A stretch of 64,000 bases of DNA from Mesotoga sp. Brook.08.105.5.1 (lineage in GTDB: Bacteria; Thermotogota; Thermotogae; Petrotogales; Kosmotogaceae): contig NZ_AYTW01000013.1 in NCBI RefSeq assembly GCF_002752635.1, positions 1 through 64,000 on the forward strand, given 5' to 3'. The translations under genes were made by a program, and so were the position numbers. Positions 42,240 to 51,342 of the stretch are shown here, one piece after another. The notes under the pieces are model-generated. The model saw only the letters and a list, made by a program, of their open reading frames with translations. It ran no database searches and was not told where the DNA came from. Each line of letters opens with the position of its first letter. The stretch's first letter is position 1.

Positions 42240-42446
42240 TTACTCTCTGATTCCCCTAAATGAATAACCTGCATCTTCAATACTCTCTCTCAAGCGGTTC
42301 TCTTCAATATTCTTGGTTGTGAAGATTTCTGCGATTCCTTCATCAATGTCTACCACTGCGTCCTCCACGCCTTCCACAGACTTCAACGCTCTTTCCACTC
42401 GCATTTTGCAGTGATTACAGCTCATTCCTCCAATTTCAAGCTTCAT
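42240..42446 (-). CDS. copZ: Copper chaperone CopZ (heavy-metal-associated domain)
   Basis: The 68-residue product is a single HMA domain with the metal site GMSCNHCKMRVERAL (CxxC). It carries Cu(I) in the cytoplasm and hands it to CopA or CsoR. The gene sits between copA and csoR with gaps of 13 and 2 bases, and an AGGAGG site precedes the ATG. Confidence 0.93.
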   Translation of the reverse strand: MKLEIGGMSCNHCKMRVERALKSVEGVEDAVVDIDEGIAEIFTTKNIEENRLRESIEDAGYSFRGIRE

Positions 42447-42459
42447 AGTATTCCTCCTT

Positions 42460-44901
42460 CTAGATTCGTACTCTCTTCAACCTCAGTGCGTTTGCGACTA
42501 CACTAACACTGGAAAAGGCCATGGCTGCACCGGCTATCATAGGGTTAAGCTTTATTCCGGCCACTTTGTAAAGGAGACCGGCTGCCACTGGTATTCCAAT
42601 AACGTTATAGAAAAAGGCCCAGAAGAGATTCTCTTTGATGTTTCTGATGGTTGCTCTGGATAGCTTTATTGCCTTCGGAACATTATTAAGATTGTCGCTG
42701 ATAAGAACGACGTCTGAAGACTCGATAGCGATGTCGGTTCCCGATCCGACGGCAATGCTTATATCGGCCTCCGCCAGTGCTGGGGAATCGTTTATCCCGT
42801 CGCCAACCATCATGACGGTCTTGCCTTCTTTCTTAAGATCAGCAACCTTTCTCGCCTTGTCTTCGGGCATTACTTCGGCAAGGACATTCTCGATTCCTAC
42901 CTGTTCTGCGATTGCTTTCGCGGTCCTAGTATTGTCTCCCGTCATAATATAGGTATCTATTCCCATTTCTTTCAGCGTTGATACGGCTTCCAAAGAATTT
43001 TCTTTCACAACATCTGCAATTCCAAACACCGCCGCCGGTTTGCCGTCTACGGAGACAGAAACGGGGGTCATTCCCTTGCTGGAAACCTTGTCCACTAACT
43101 CCATCTCTTCCGCAGATAGACCAACAAAATGGTGATTCCCGATTCGTACCTCTCTCCCGTTAACTACTGCGATGATTCCCTTTCCAGGGTAAGCCTCGAA
43201 TGAAGAGACTTGCAGCAATGTGCCGTAATAAGCAATCGAAATAGCCGAGTCTAGAGGATGAGAGCTTCTTCTGGCGATGCTTGCAGACAGTTGTAATACC
43301 TGATCGCGATCTAGAGATCCCATTGTGTGAATGTCTACAAGCTCAGGTCTTCCTCGCGTTATGGTTCCTGTCTTGTCGAATACGATAGCATCAACCTTAT
43401 GGGTTACTTCCAGAGCTTCTCCGTTTCTAAAGAGAATCCCCAACTCTGCTCCCTTTCCTGTGCCGACCATGATTGCTGTAGGAGTAGCGAGTCCCAGGGC
43501 GCAAGGACAGGCAATCACAAGGACTGCGATCATCATTGACATGGAGAACGCGAATCCGTAGCCTAGGAGTATCCAAGTAAGAAAGGTGACTGCAGCAGCA
43601 ATAAGTACAAAGGGCACGAAGTAGCCGCTCACGATATCTGCCATCCTTGCTATCGGAGCCTTAGAAGACTGAGCATCTTCAACGAGCTTTATTATTCTCG
43701 ATAAAACTGTATCGCTCCCTACTACAGTAGCCTTCATCTCAAATATTCCGCTGATGTTTGTTGTGCCGCCGATCACCTTAGCACCCTTCTGAACGTCAAC
43801 GGGGATAGATTCCCCGGTTATTACCGATTGATCGATGGAGCTCGTTCCTTCCAAGATTTCCCCGTCTACCGGAATTCTCATTCCGGGCTTGACAAGGAGA
43901 GTATCTCCAACCTCGGTTTCCTCGATCGCAATTTCTTCGAAGCCGTTGCCCCTCTTCACATAAGCCGTTTCCGGAGATAGACTAATTAACTTCATTATTG
44001 CATCGGAAGTTCTGCCTCTCGAAAGGTTCTCTAGATATTTACCAAGCGAGATCAAAGCAATAATCACTCCTGCCGATTCAAAATAGAGATCTGCTACGTA
44101 AACGTGGTTACCAAGAGCGATTTGAGCCGTTGCAAAGATACCGTACGCAAACGCTGCGCCTGTTCCGAGACCAACAAGACTATCCATATTTGGATTGCCT
44201 CTGAAGAGATTCGGTATTCCCTTAAGATAAAAATCCTTTCCGGCAATTACTATCGGGACTGTTAAGAACAGCTGAATCATAGCGAAGTTCAACGGATTTA
44301 TATGAGGATCTATGATTATGGGCAATCTGAGCCCGACCATATGGCCCATGGCAACTATCAACAAGGGCAGAGCAAAGATTGCGGAGAATACCAGCTTCCT
44401 CTTGTAAGAGAGCGTCGCCGCCTCTTTTCTTAAGCGGCTTGCTGCAAGGTTTTCCGTTATGAGGCCTCCAGCCTTATAGCCTGCCTTTTCGACGGCCGCC
44501 TTAACTTGACCGATTCTAAGAGCGTCGGGATCATACTCAAAGGAAACGGTATCTGAGGATAGATTCACGCTGACGCTCTTGATACCTTCTAGTCTACCGA
44601 TCGCTTTCTCAACAGCTACAGAACATGCTGCGCAGGTCATGCCATCAATTTCCATTACGGCCTTTCTTCCGGACTTCACTTCTTTGAGCGAGTAGCCAGA
44701 GTTTTCCACTGTTTCAAACAGCATTTCTCTATCTATTTTGTTTGCAGCTTCGATAGAAAGTCTTTCCGTTGAAAGATTGACGGTCGCACTCTTCACCCCT
44801 GCGATTTTCAAGGCAGCTCTTTCAACCGCTTTTGCACAGGCTGCGCAGGTCATACCTTCAACGAAATACTCTTCTTTCATATGATTCTTCTCAAAACTCA
44901 T
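42460..44901 (-). CDS. copA: Copper-exporting P1B-type ATPase CopA
   Basis: The 813-residue product has two N-terminal HMA domains, each with GMTCAACxxAVE (residues about 15-80 and 85-150), and eight predicted membrane helices. Further motifs are the TGES loop (VITGESIPV), the transport site VIACPCALGLATPTA (CPC, copper/silver class), phosphorylation motif VFDKTGTITRG, HP motif in SSHPLDSAI and hinge GDGINDSPALAEADISIAVG. It exports Cu(I) from the cytoplasm. ATG 44901 follows GAGGAGAAA. Two intact N-terminal metal domains plus a separate CopZ suggest a Firmicutes-like arrangement. Confidence 0.97.
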   Translation of the reverse strand: MSFEKNHMKEEYFVEGMTCAACAKAVERAALKIAGVKSATVNLSTERLSIEAANKIDREMLFETVENSGYSLKEVKSGRKAVMEIDGMTCAACSVAVEKAIGRLEGIKSVSVNLSSDTVSFEYDPDALRIGQVKAAVEKAGYKAGGLITENLAASRLRKEAATLSYKRKLVFSAIFALPLLIVAMGHMVGLRLPIIIDPHINPLNFAMIQLFLTVPIVIAGKDFYLKGIPNLFRGNPNMDSLVGLGTGAAFAYGIFATAQIALGNHVYVADLYFESAGVIIALISLGKYLENLSRGRTSDAIMKLISLSPETAYVKRGNGFEEIAIEETEVGDTLLVKPGMRIPVDGEILEGTSSIDQSVITGESIPVDVQKGAKVIGGTTNISGIFEMKATVVGSDTVLSRIIKLVEDAQSSKAPIARMADIVSGYFVPFVLIAAAVTFLTWILLGYGFAFSMSMMIAVLVIACPCALGLATPTAIMVGTGKGAELGILFRNGEALEVTHKVDAIVFDKTGTITRGRPELVDIHTMGSLDRDQVLQLSASIARRSSHPLDSAISIAYYGTLLQVSSFEAYPGKGIIAVVNGREVRIGNHHFVGLSAEEMELVDKVSSKGMTPVSVSVDGKPAAVFGIADVVKENSLEAVSTLKEMGIDTYIMTGDNTRTAKAIAEQVGIENVLAEVMPEDKARKVADLKKEGKTVMMVGDGINDSPALAEADISIAVGSGTDIAIESSDVVLISDNLNNVPKAIKLSRATIRNIKENLFWAFFYNVIGIPVAAGLLYKVAGIKLNPMIAGAAMAFSSVSVVANALRLKRVRI

Positions 44902-44902
44902 C

Positions 44903-45097
44903 TTATTTCTCCTCGGACAGTGTTTTTTTCAGTTCCTCGTACTGCTCGATAGAGATCTCTCCGTTAGCCAATCTTTCTCTGAGAACTCTCATTTCTTTAT
45001 CATATGAGGAGGAGACAGCCATTCGACTCTTCAAGATGTCGGGTTTAAGAAAGAATACTATAGCAAAGATTACTATTAGGAATCCAAAGAACATCAT
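44903..45097 (-). CDS. Small membrane protein with SHOCT domain
   Basis: The 64-residue product has one N-terminal membrane helix (MMFFGFLIVIFAIVFFL) and a C-terminal SHOCT motif (LRERLANGEISIEQYEELKKTL), a short helical oligomerisation domain. It is the first gene of the copper operon and ends one base before copA. Similar SHOCT membrane proteins occur beside copper and other transporters, but their role is unknown. GAGGTGAT precedes the ATG. Confidence 0.85.
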   Translation of the reverse strand: MMFFGFLIVIFAIVFFLKPDILKSRMAVSSSYDKEMRVLRERLANGEISIEQYEELKKTLSEEK

Positions 45098-45117
45098 CGT
45101 ATCACCTCTTCTATCGG

Positions 45118-45177
45118 GTACCTCCCCCTCCGGGGGTAGGGTTTTTTAATAATACTATAAATTCTATCGGATTTCAA
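45118..45177 (-). promoter_or_regulatory. Copper operon promoter with CsoR-type operator
   Basis: On the minus strand, TTGAAA (45172-45177) and TATTAT (45149-45154) are 17 bases apart. Directly downstream lies the GC-rich pseudopalindrome CCTACCCCCGGAGGGGGAGG (within 45118-45141), the CCCCC-GGA-GGGGG type seen at CsoR operators. It overlaps the expected start point, so a bound repressor would block initiation or early elongation. The palindrome could form a terminator-like hairpin on the plus strand, which has a T run after it, but no plus-strand gene needs one there. Confidence 0.8.
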
Positions 45178-45319
45178 CCCAATACTTGAGGAATTTGTAT
45201 AGCAGTATTAGGGCAAGGGTTAGAAGCAGAACCAATAGTGAAGAGAGAATGGATAAATTAGATTCTACTCGGCGAACCCGATTGCCGATCTGTTCTTATC
45301 ATGACACCATCTGACTGAG

Positions 45320-45850
45320 TTAACGGATTCCATTTTCTAAAGTTTCGACCAGTTTCCTGCAGAAGTCAGGGATGTCCTTCACAACTCTTCCCCAAACTAG
45401 ATTGCCATCAACCAATGCTGGCTCGTCTACCCAAACTGCACCAGCATTTATTAGGTCATCTTTTATTCCTTCGCTTCCGACAGATTTTGAACCTTCTACG
45501 ATTCCGGCTGAAATGCCGACAAGGCCCGCGTGACATATCATCCCAATAACTTTTCTCCTTTCATGAGCGCTCTTTACTAACTTTTTTACTTCTTCATATC
45601 GTCTCAGTTTGTCGGGAGCCCACCCTCCGGGTATAAGAACTCCATCCAGCCTTGAAACATCTATCGACTCGAAGTCTGAGTCGGATACTGCCTGAAGACA
45701 TCCCTTACCGCTGAATTGCTTGTCTTTTTCTTTGCCAGCTATGATTACTTCTGCCCCTTCCTCTAGAAGACGCATCACGGGGACCCAGAATTCGAGATCC
45801 TCAAATCCATTTTCAACCAAGACCACCACTCTTTTTCCTTTAAGTCTCAC
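45320..45850 (-). CDS. DJ-1/PfpI-family protein
   Basis: The 176-residue product matches the PfpI/DJ-1 fold: KRVVVLVENGFEDLEFWVPVMRLLEEGAEVIIAG, GVLIPGGWAPDKLRR and the nucleophile elbow MICHAGLVGISAGI with the reactive Cys. Proposed roles include intracellular peptidase, deglycase or chaperone; none can be chosen from sequence. GTG 45850 follows GGAGGTGT, so the open frame up to 45889, which would overlap the neighbour, is not used. It lies 17 bases downstream of the hydrolase gene, and the two are co-transcribed. Confidence 0.9.
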   Translation of the reverse strand: MRLKGKRVVVLVENGFEDLEFWVPVMRLLEEGAEVIIAGKEKDKQFSGKGCLQAVSDSDFESIDVSRLDGVLIPGGWAPDKLRRYEEVKKLVKSAHERRKVIGMICHAGLVGISAGIVEGSKSVGSEGIKDDLINAGAVWVDEPALVDGNLVWGRVVKDIPDFCRKLVETLENGIR

Positions 45851-45867
45851 AACACACCTCCTAAATG

Positions 45868-46785
45868 CTAAAGAGTTATTATAAACCATTCCAGAGTAGC
45901 TTCAATGATCTCCCTCACCTTATCTTGCCTGTCGAAAAGATCGAAGATGTGACCGGAGTCCTGTTCAAGCAGTCTGTTTACCCCTTTATGGTACGTAATG
46001 AAAAGTCTAGAGACTTCTGGTTGGGGAAAGACAAGATCATCCTTCAGACCCGAAACGACGAGAAGCGGTCCTGTGTAGGATACAATTTCTGCCACAGGAT
46101 TCACTGAAAACAACTCGTCGAAAAACTCCTTTCTCAGCACAGTAATTCCCCCCCAAGAGATGCTTGCCACTATTTCCTCAAAGGGAGTCGCGTTCGTGGC
46201 TCGCTCGACAGAGTCTACTCCTAGCAGTGCGGAATATGTGTGAATGGGTATAGCAACGGCCGACCAGAGAGCAACACTCCTTACTCTGGAATCGCGGGCG
46301 GCGAGACAAGCTGCCACTAGACCACCTTGACTGAGGCCGACAACTCCGATCCTGTTGCTGTCAGCGTTCTCGAGTGATTGAAGGAAGGAGATCGATGAAA
46401 TTGCGTCAGATACCTGTTTGTTGAAGGTAGTATCCTTCCACTCTCCTTCACTAATCCCGGATCCTCTGAAGTCAAACCTTAGAGATGAGATGCCTCTTTC
46501 GGCGAAGATTCTCGCAGTCATCTCAAAAAGCGATTCTTCTGAATCGTTTACTAATAGATCATCCATATGTCCAAGGAATCCATGAAGAAGAATTATTACA
46601 GGCGCAGGAGTCTGCAGAAGCTCTGGTTCGGTAAGTATTCCATTTATCCTCTGTCCTTCATTGAAAAAGTGGACTGCTGTCTTCGAAATCTCACTGCGAG
46701 AATGGGTCGTGATAGCATGAGAAGAGACTGTCAGGAAGAAGAGAACGACCATTAATAGCACTGTCGATAAAATGTGTTTTTTCAC
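45868..46785 (-). CDS. Secreted alpha/beta hydrolase (esterase-like)
   Basis: The 305-residue product has a signal peptide (HILSTVLLMVVLFFLTVSSHA) and an alpha/beta hydrolase fold. It shows VIILLHGFLGHMDD (oxyanion hole region), LRFDFRGSGISEGEW, nucleophile elbow GVVGLSQGGLVAA (GxSxG), GLKDDLVFPQ with the Asp, and the catalytic His in EQDSGHIFD. This pattern is close to cinnamoyl/feruloyl esterase-type hydrolases, but substrate assignment is tentative. GTG 46785 follows GGAGGTG. Export to the periplasm-like space is expected. Confidence 0.88.
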   Translation of the reverse strand: MKKHILSTVLLMVVLFFLTVSSHAITTHSRSEISKTAVHFFNEGQRINGILTEPELLQTPAPVIILLHGFLGHMDDLLVNDSEESLFEMTARIFAERGISSLRFDFRGSGISEGEWKDTTFNKQVSDAISSISFLQSLENADSNRIGVVGLSQGGLVAACLAARDSRVRSVALWSAVAIPIHTYSALLGVDSVERATNATPFEEIVASISWGGITVLRKEFFDELFSVNPVAEIVSYTGPLLVVSGLKDDLVFPQPEVSRLFITYHKGVNRLLEQDSGHIFDLFDRQDKVREIIEATLEWFIITL

Positions 46786-46966
46786 GCACGCACCTCCGGG
46801 CTTTCCAGATATTCCATATTCAATTCTACGCTTCGAAGTCTGTCAGAAAACCTGGATCAGTGCTCAAAGTCAGCATAGTTCTCTTCCGAGCTAAGAATAG
46901 CGTCCGCGAGGCGCACTGTATTCGGAAGTTGCTTCATGCTAAAATAAACAAATAGAAGGTGGGAGA

Positions 46967-49144
46967 GTGGCCAGAACAGAAATTGATGCTCAGATTCTTC
47001 TGAGCGACCTCGAAAGTATTCTTCAATATCGCCTCAAAAGGAGAGACAAGGAGCGGATTTTCGACGCCTACGAGTTTGCGCGCTTTCATCATCAGGAGCA
47101 AATGAGAGACTCGGGTGAGCCGTTCATAAGTCACCCGGTAGAAGTCGCGAAGATTCTTGCCCAGTTCTCGGCCGACAATGATACTATAGTCGCTGGGATA
47201 CTTCATGACATAGTTGAAGATTGCGATGTGCCGCTTTCCGAGATAGCTGAGAAGTACGGTGATACGGTTGCTCTGATCGTCGATGGTGTGACGAAGATAA
47301 GCAATTTGAAGCTCAACGAAAAGCTTGAGTCGAAGATAGTGAAGTCGAGAATGAAGGTCGAGACTCTACGCAAAATGCTTCTCGCGTTATCAGAAGACCC
47401 GAGGATCATAATCGTCAAACTTGCAGACAGGCTTCACAACATGCGAACTCTTGACTTCCTCAAGGATCCAGAGAAGAAGCGCGACAAGGCCAAAGAGACG
47501 ATCCAAATCTATGCTCCAATAGCTCACAGAATAGGTATGCACAGAATACAGGCAGAGCTTGAAGATCTTGCCTTTAAGTTCGAGTATCCTGAGGAATTCA
47601 AGGAACTGAAGTTCAAGGTCAACAAGAAGCTTAAAGAGCGTCAGGACATAATGGATGAGTATAAGGAGATAGTGCTCAGAGAACTGAGAAAGAACAGGAT
47701 ACCTGCTTTGATAGAAGGCAGAGTGAAACACCTTTATAGCATATGGCAGAAGATGATAAAGAAGAACAGATCCTTCGACGAGGTGTTCGATCTTATTGCC
47801 CTGAGGATAATTACGGGTGACGAAGTGAATTGCTATAAGATTTTGGGCGCAGCACACTCTCTATGGCCTCCGATGCCTGGTAGGTTCAAAGACTACATTG
47901 CCGCACCGAAGTCGAACGGTTATAAGTCGCTTCACACAACCCTGATTACCCACAGAGGAGAGCCTCTTGAGATTCAGATAAGAAGCGAGAGAATGCACAA
48001 GGAGGCCGAATATGGAGTGGCCTCTCACTGGGTCTACAAAGAGGGAATTGATGTAAGGGATAGAACCTGGTTTACACAGCTCGTCGATTGGCAAAAGGAT
48101 TTCATCGAGAGTTTCAAGGACATGGAGTCGATTTCTCGCGAACTTGAGGTCGAAGAGGTGTTTGTCTTCACGCCGAAAGGCGAGGTTGTTCATCTTCCAA
48201 AAGGAGCCACACCGATCGATTTTGCCTACGCAATTCACACGGAAGTGGGCCATCATTACGCGGGTGCGAAGGTTAATGACCGGCTAGTTCCTGTCAATTA
48301 TGAACTAAAGCTCGGAGACAGAGTTGAGGTTGTCGTAAACAAGGCAAGTGAAGGTCCAAGTCTTGACTGGTTGAAGTATGTCAGGGCAAATTCTACAAAG
48401 GCAAAGATAAAGAGATACTTCAAAAATGAGTATTCGGCGAAACTCGTTGAAAGAGGTAAGGAGATATTCAGAAAGATCAGCAGACGGCTCTCCGTATCGA
48501 TGGATGACTTGATAGAGGGAGAGCAGATAAAGTCCCTGATGAGCCGACTGGGGGCGCACAACGAAAACGATCTCTTTAGCAAGCTTGGCGACGGGTCGAT
48601 AACGATGGGAGAGGTACTCAGTCTTCTTGCACCGAAGGAAGAAGAGATAGATGTTCTTCCCGAAGAGACCGAATTGATCAAACAGAAACAGGCGAAGGGG
48701 AACGAAGTCGTTGTTGGCGGCGAGACTGGAATCGCCGTCTACTTTGCCAAATGTTGTACTCCTCTTCCGGGCGACGACATAATCGCGGTGATGAGCAGCA
48801 GGGGTATATCAATTCACAACCGCAACTGCCGAAATCTGAAAGACATAAGTGAGGATAAGCTCGTGGATGCCCACTGGAACCTTGTAACGGGAGGGAGATT
48901 CAGTGCCTGGATTGTTGTGGAGTTTGACAGCACGGATAGAACTCTTATAAATAAGTTTCTTGAGAGACTGGAAAACAAGAATGCAAAAGTAATGAAGTAC
49001 TCCGTTGAAGCAGGAAAGTGGGGATATGATACACTGATTGCGAATATCCTTGTAAAGGATGTTGCCCATCTGACTTTGGTGATGGAGAACCTCAGGGGTA
49101 TGAAGGGTGTTCAAAACGTGAAGAGATTTGGAGGGGTTGCGTGA
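46967..49144 (+). CDS. rel: Bifunctional (p)ppGpp synthetase/hydrolase (Rel)
   Basis: The 725-residue product has the full long-RSH layout: HD hydrolase domain (residues about 35-190; HHQEQMRDSGEPFISHPVEVA, GILHDIVEDCDV, KLADRLHNMRTL) and synthetase domain (about 220-370; HLYSIWQKM, DLIALRIIT, PGRFKDYIAAPKSNGYKSLHTT with the RFKD motif of bifunctional enzymes). TGS (about 395-455; VFVFTPKGEVVHLPKGATPIDFAYAIH), a zinc-finger-like CCTPLPGD segment and a C-terminal ACT domain follow. Both active sites look intact. It starts a long operon with GTG behind GGTGGGAG. Confidence 0.96.
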   Translation: MARTEIDAQILLSDLESILQYRLKRRDKERIFDAYEFARFHHQEQMRDSGEPFISHPVEVAKILAQFSADNDTIVAGILHDIVEDCDVPLSEIAEKYGDTVALIVDGVTKISNLKLNEKLESKIVKSRMKVETLRKMLLALSEDPRIIIVKLADRLHNMRTLDFLKDPEKKRDKAKETIQIYAPIAHRIGMHRIQAELEDLAFKFEYPEEFKELKFKVNKKLKERQDIMDEYKEIVLRELRKNRIPALIEGRVKHLYSIWQKMIKKNRSFDEVFDLIALRIITGDEVNCYKILGAAHSLWPPMPGRFKDYIAAPKSNGYKSLHTTLITHRGEPLEIQIRSERMHKEAEYGVASHWVYKEGIDVRDRTWFTQLVDWQKDFIESFKDMESISRELEVEEVFVFTPKGEVVHLPKGATPIDFAYAIHTEVGHHYAGAKVNDRLVPVNYELKLGDRVEVVVNKASEGPSLDWLKYVRANSTKAKIKRYFKNEYSAKLVERGKEIFRKISRRLSVSMDDLIEGEQIKSLMSRLGAHNENDLFSKLGDGSITMGEVLSLLAPKEEEIDVLPEETELIKQKQAKGNEVVVGGETGIAVYFAKCCTPLPGDDIIAVMSSRGISIHNRNCRNLKDISEDKLVDAHWNLVTGGRFSAWIVVEFDSTDRTLINKFLERLENKNAKVMKYSVEAGKWGYDTLIANILVKDVAHLTLVMENLRGMKGVQNVKRFGGVA

Positions 49145-49587
49145 GGGCCGTAGTTCAAAGAGTTAGCAAGGCCAAGGTAACCGTAAGTGGGAGAATAACT
49201 GGAGAGATTGATAAGGGCCTTCTTGTTCTTGTTGGGATCGGTCGAGACGATGACGGGAGTGACGTGGAATGGCTGGTTGATAAGACACTCAATCTTCGTG
49301 TGTTTGAAGACGAAAATGAGAAGATGAATCTTTCGCTAATAGATGTCTCGGGAGCGCTTCTTGCCATTTCACAATTCACAATAATGGGCGACGCCAGAAA
49401 GGGAAGAAGGCCTTCTTTCACCGAAGCTGCCAAACCGGAAGCGGCCAGAGCGCTTTTCAACGATTTTCTCCAGATGGCGTCTAAGACTGTGAAAGTTGAA
49501 ACAGGGATCTTCCAGGCTCACATGGATGTAGAGCTTGTTAACAGTGGGCCGGTAACGATTCTATTGGATTCAAAGAGAGTATTTTAG
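49141..49587 (+). CDS. dtd: D-aminoacyl-tRNA deacylase
   Basis: The 148-residue product hydrolyses D-aminoacyl-tRNA. It shows MRAVVQRVSKAKVTV, the catalytic cross-subunit motifs ISQFTIMGDARKGRRPSF (SQFT) and ELVNSGPVTILLDS (NxGPVT). Length is standard. The GTG overlaps the rel stop by four bases (GTGA). A rel-dtd pair is common in bacteria and is thought to combine stress response with translation quality control. Confidence 0.96.
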   Translation: MRAVVQRVSKAKVTVSGRITGEIDKGLLVLVGIGRDDDGSDVEWLVDKTLNLRVFEDENEKMNLSLIDVSGALLAISQFTIMGDARKGRRPSFTEAAKPEAARALFNDFLQMASKTVKVETGIFQAHMDVELVNSGPVTILLDSKRVF

Positions 49588-49598
49588 GAGGTGTTCTT

Positions 49599-50096
49599 GT
49601 GAAGAGATCCATGAAATTTATTCTTATCGTAATAATGGTTGCGGCGGTCGGGGCGATTGTTGTCTCTGAGAGCAGTGCGGGGCCTTCCAATCCTGCAAAA
49701 ATCGCGTTTGCAGATATGCAGAAAGTCCTTGAGTCAACGAGAGACTGGGTTACATTGAATACCGACTATCAGAAAGACACTCAGTTTTATCAGGGCCAGT
49801 TGGATAGCTTGAGTAGAGAGTATCAGGACTTGGCGAACTCTGGGGCTAGTCAAGAAGCGCTTCTCCAGAAGCAACAGGAGATTCTTACCAAGAAGAGTCA
49901 GTACGAACAGACACTGGAAACTACTTACAATGCAAAACTGCAGGTCATATTGGAACAGGTTAACAAGAGAATCAGAGATTACGCAACGTTTATTGGTATA
50001 GACATGGTAATATCCGACGAAATAGTTGTATATGGTTCTTCTGCTTACAATATTACTGACGCGATAATCGAGTATATGAAAGGGTTTCAGAATTGA
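49599..50096 (+). CDS. OmpH/Skp-family periplasmic chaperone-like protein
   Basis: The 165-residue product has a signal peptide (FILIVIMVAAVGAIVVSESSA), then KIAFADMQKVLESTRDW (Skp start) and a long coiled coil of about 70 residues (YQGQLDSLSREYQDLANSGASQEALLQKQQEILTKKSQYEQTLE). It ends in a small beta part IGIDMVISDEIVVYGSSAYNIT. Skp-type trimers hold outer-membrane proteins during transit. In Thermotogota such proteins probably serve the toga, an outer envelope without lipopolysaccharide. GTG 49599 follows GGAGGTG. Confidence 0.88.
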   Translation: MKRSMKFILIVIMVAAVGAIVVSESSAGPSNPAKIAFADMQKVLESTRDWVTLNTDYQKDTQFYQGQLDSLSREYQDLANSGASQEALLQKQQEILTKKSQYEQTLETTYNAKLQVILEQVNKRIRDYATFIGIDMVISDEIVVYGSSAYNITDAIIEYMKGFQN

Positions 50097-50815
50097 GTGA
50101 TCCTTCTTATCTGAAATGCGAACATCTTGACAAGCGCTACGGAAGAAGAAGAGTACTGAAGGATGTATCAATAGAGGCATCATCGCTTGAGGTGGTGGGA
50201 CTGCTTGGACCCAACGGTGCAGGCAAGACCACCGCCTTCAAGTCTATTCTCGGAATAGTTATTCCGAACACTGGGAGTATATTTCTCAATGGCGAGAATA
50301 TAACTCATCTTCCAATCCACGAAAGAGCCAAGAGAGGAATAGCTTACCTTCCGCAGGAGACATCGATTTTCAGGGGACTCAAGGTGATTGAAAACCTGAC
50401 GATGGTCATGAGACTTACCGGTCAAGAAGAAAGTCACTATGAGAGGGCGAGCGAGATACTGGATGAGTTCGGAATCCTTTCGTTGAAAGATCAGGTTGCT
50501 TCGTCGATATCGGGTGGGGAGAAGAGAAGACTGGAATTTGCCAGGACGATGACCCTTTCTCCTTCATTCATACTTCTCGATGAGCCTTTCGTGGGAATAG
50601 ATCCTATGACTGTGAAGGATATTCAGAAGATGATCAGAAAGCTTAAGAGCAGGGGAATAGGTGTTATAGTTACGGACCACGATGTCTCTTCTATAGCAAA
50701 AGTTGTTGACAGACTCTATGTGTTGTACAAGGGAGAAGTCATCTCTTCCGGAGACCCGGAAGAGGTCCTTGGAGACAGCCAGGTTGTCGAGAAGTATCTG
50801 GGAAGTGACGATTGA
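50093..50815 (+). CDS. lptB: ABC transporter ATPase of the LptB type
   Basis: The 240-residue product shows Walker A GPNGAGKTTAFKSI, the LptB-typical segment IAYLPQETSIFRGLKVIENL, signature ISGGEKRRLEFARTM, Walker B FILLDEPFVGIDP and switch VTDHDVSSIAKV. In Gram-negative bacteria LptB drives lipopolysaccharide extraction; Thermotogota lack classical lipopolysaccharide. LptF/G membrane partners are not in this window. The real substrate is therefore open, perhaps a toga lipid or polysaccharide. TTG 50093 overlaps the preceding stop (TTGA). Confidence 0.88.
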   Translation: MSDPSYLKCEHLDKRYGRRRVLKDVSIEASSLEVVGLLGPNGAGKTTAFKSILGIVIPNTGSIFLNGENITHLPIHERAKRGIAYLPQETSIFRGLKVIENLTMVMRLTGQEESHYERASEILDEFGILSLKDQVASSISGGEKRRLEFARTMTLSPSFILLDEPFVGIDPMTVKDIQKMIRKLKSRGIGVIVTDHDVSSIAKVVDRLYVLYKGEVISSGDPEEVLGDSQVVEKYLGSDD

Positions 50816-51342
50816 TGCTTCATGTCGCTGTAATTGGTTATTCGGGCCCCACGGACAGAAGTCCCGTGAAGGAGCTTCAAGTAGTCTGTGAAGAAGTTGG
50901 AAGAACTCTTGCAAGGCGTGGTCACGTTGCAATGACAGGTGGGAGAGACGGAGTAATGGAACTTGTTTCAAGATCTATGTCGGAAGAGGGAGGTCGGGTA
51001 GTTGGAGTACTTCCTATCGGAGACGAGGGCAACGAGCACAATGAGATCAGGATAAGAACCGGGATGGATTTTGCTATGAGATCCCTGATACTTACAAAAT
51101 CAGCCGATGTAGTAATCTCTATTGGAGGTCAGGCGGGAACTCTGCTGGAAGTAGTTTCTTCGTACTCATATGGCCGTTCAGTAATCCTAATGGAGGGTAC
51201 CGGCGGCTGGACAGACAGAATCAGATCTGTGTTAATTGACGGCAAGTATCTTGACGAGAGAAAGACTGTAGAAATGAAGCTGGCAAGTAATATAGAAGAT
51301 CTTGAGACGTACCTTGAGGAGGCTGAAAATGGTAAGGTGTAG
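50815..51342 (+). CDS. LOG-like Rossmann protein (TIGR00725 family)
   Basis: The 175-residue product has the LOG/TIGR00725 pattern: VAVIGYSGPTDRS, VAMTGGRDGVMELVSRSMSEEGGRVVGVLP, ADVVISIGGQAGTLLEVVSSYSYGRSVILM. The active-site PGGxGTxxE motif of cytokinin-activating LOG enzymes is changed to IGGQAGTLLE, as in the non-phosphoribohydrolase subfamily. Nucleotide binding is plausible; the reaction is unknown. Its ATG overlaps the lptB stop, and its 3' end overlaps gltX by 14 bases. Confidence 0.82.
   Translation: MLHVAVIGYSGPTDRSPVKELQVVCEEVGRTLARRGHVAMTGGRDGVMELVSRSMSEEGGRVVGVLPIGDEGNEHNEIRIRTGMDFAMRSLILTKSADVVISIGGQAGTLLEVVSSYSYGRSVILMEGTGGWTDRIRSVLIDGKYLDERKTVEMKLASNIEDLETYLEEAENGKV

Noticed and set aside
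45164-45310. Minus-strand segment encoding a single membrane helix (LSILSSLLVLLLTLALILLYKF)
   Set aside because: The frame has an in-frame TAA just before it and no start with a ribosome binding site. It is probably a remnant, and the copper promoter overlaps it.
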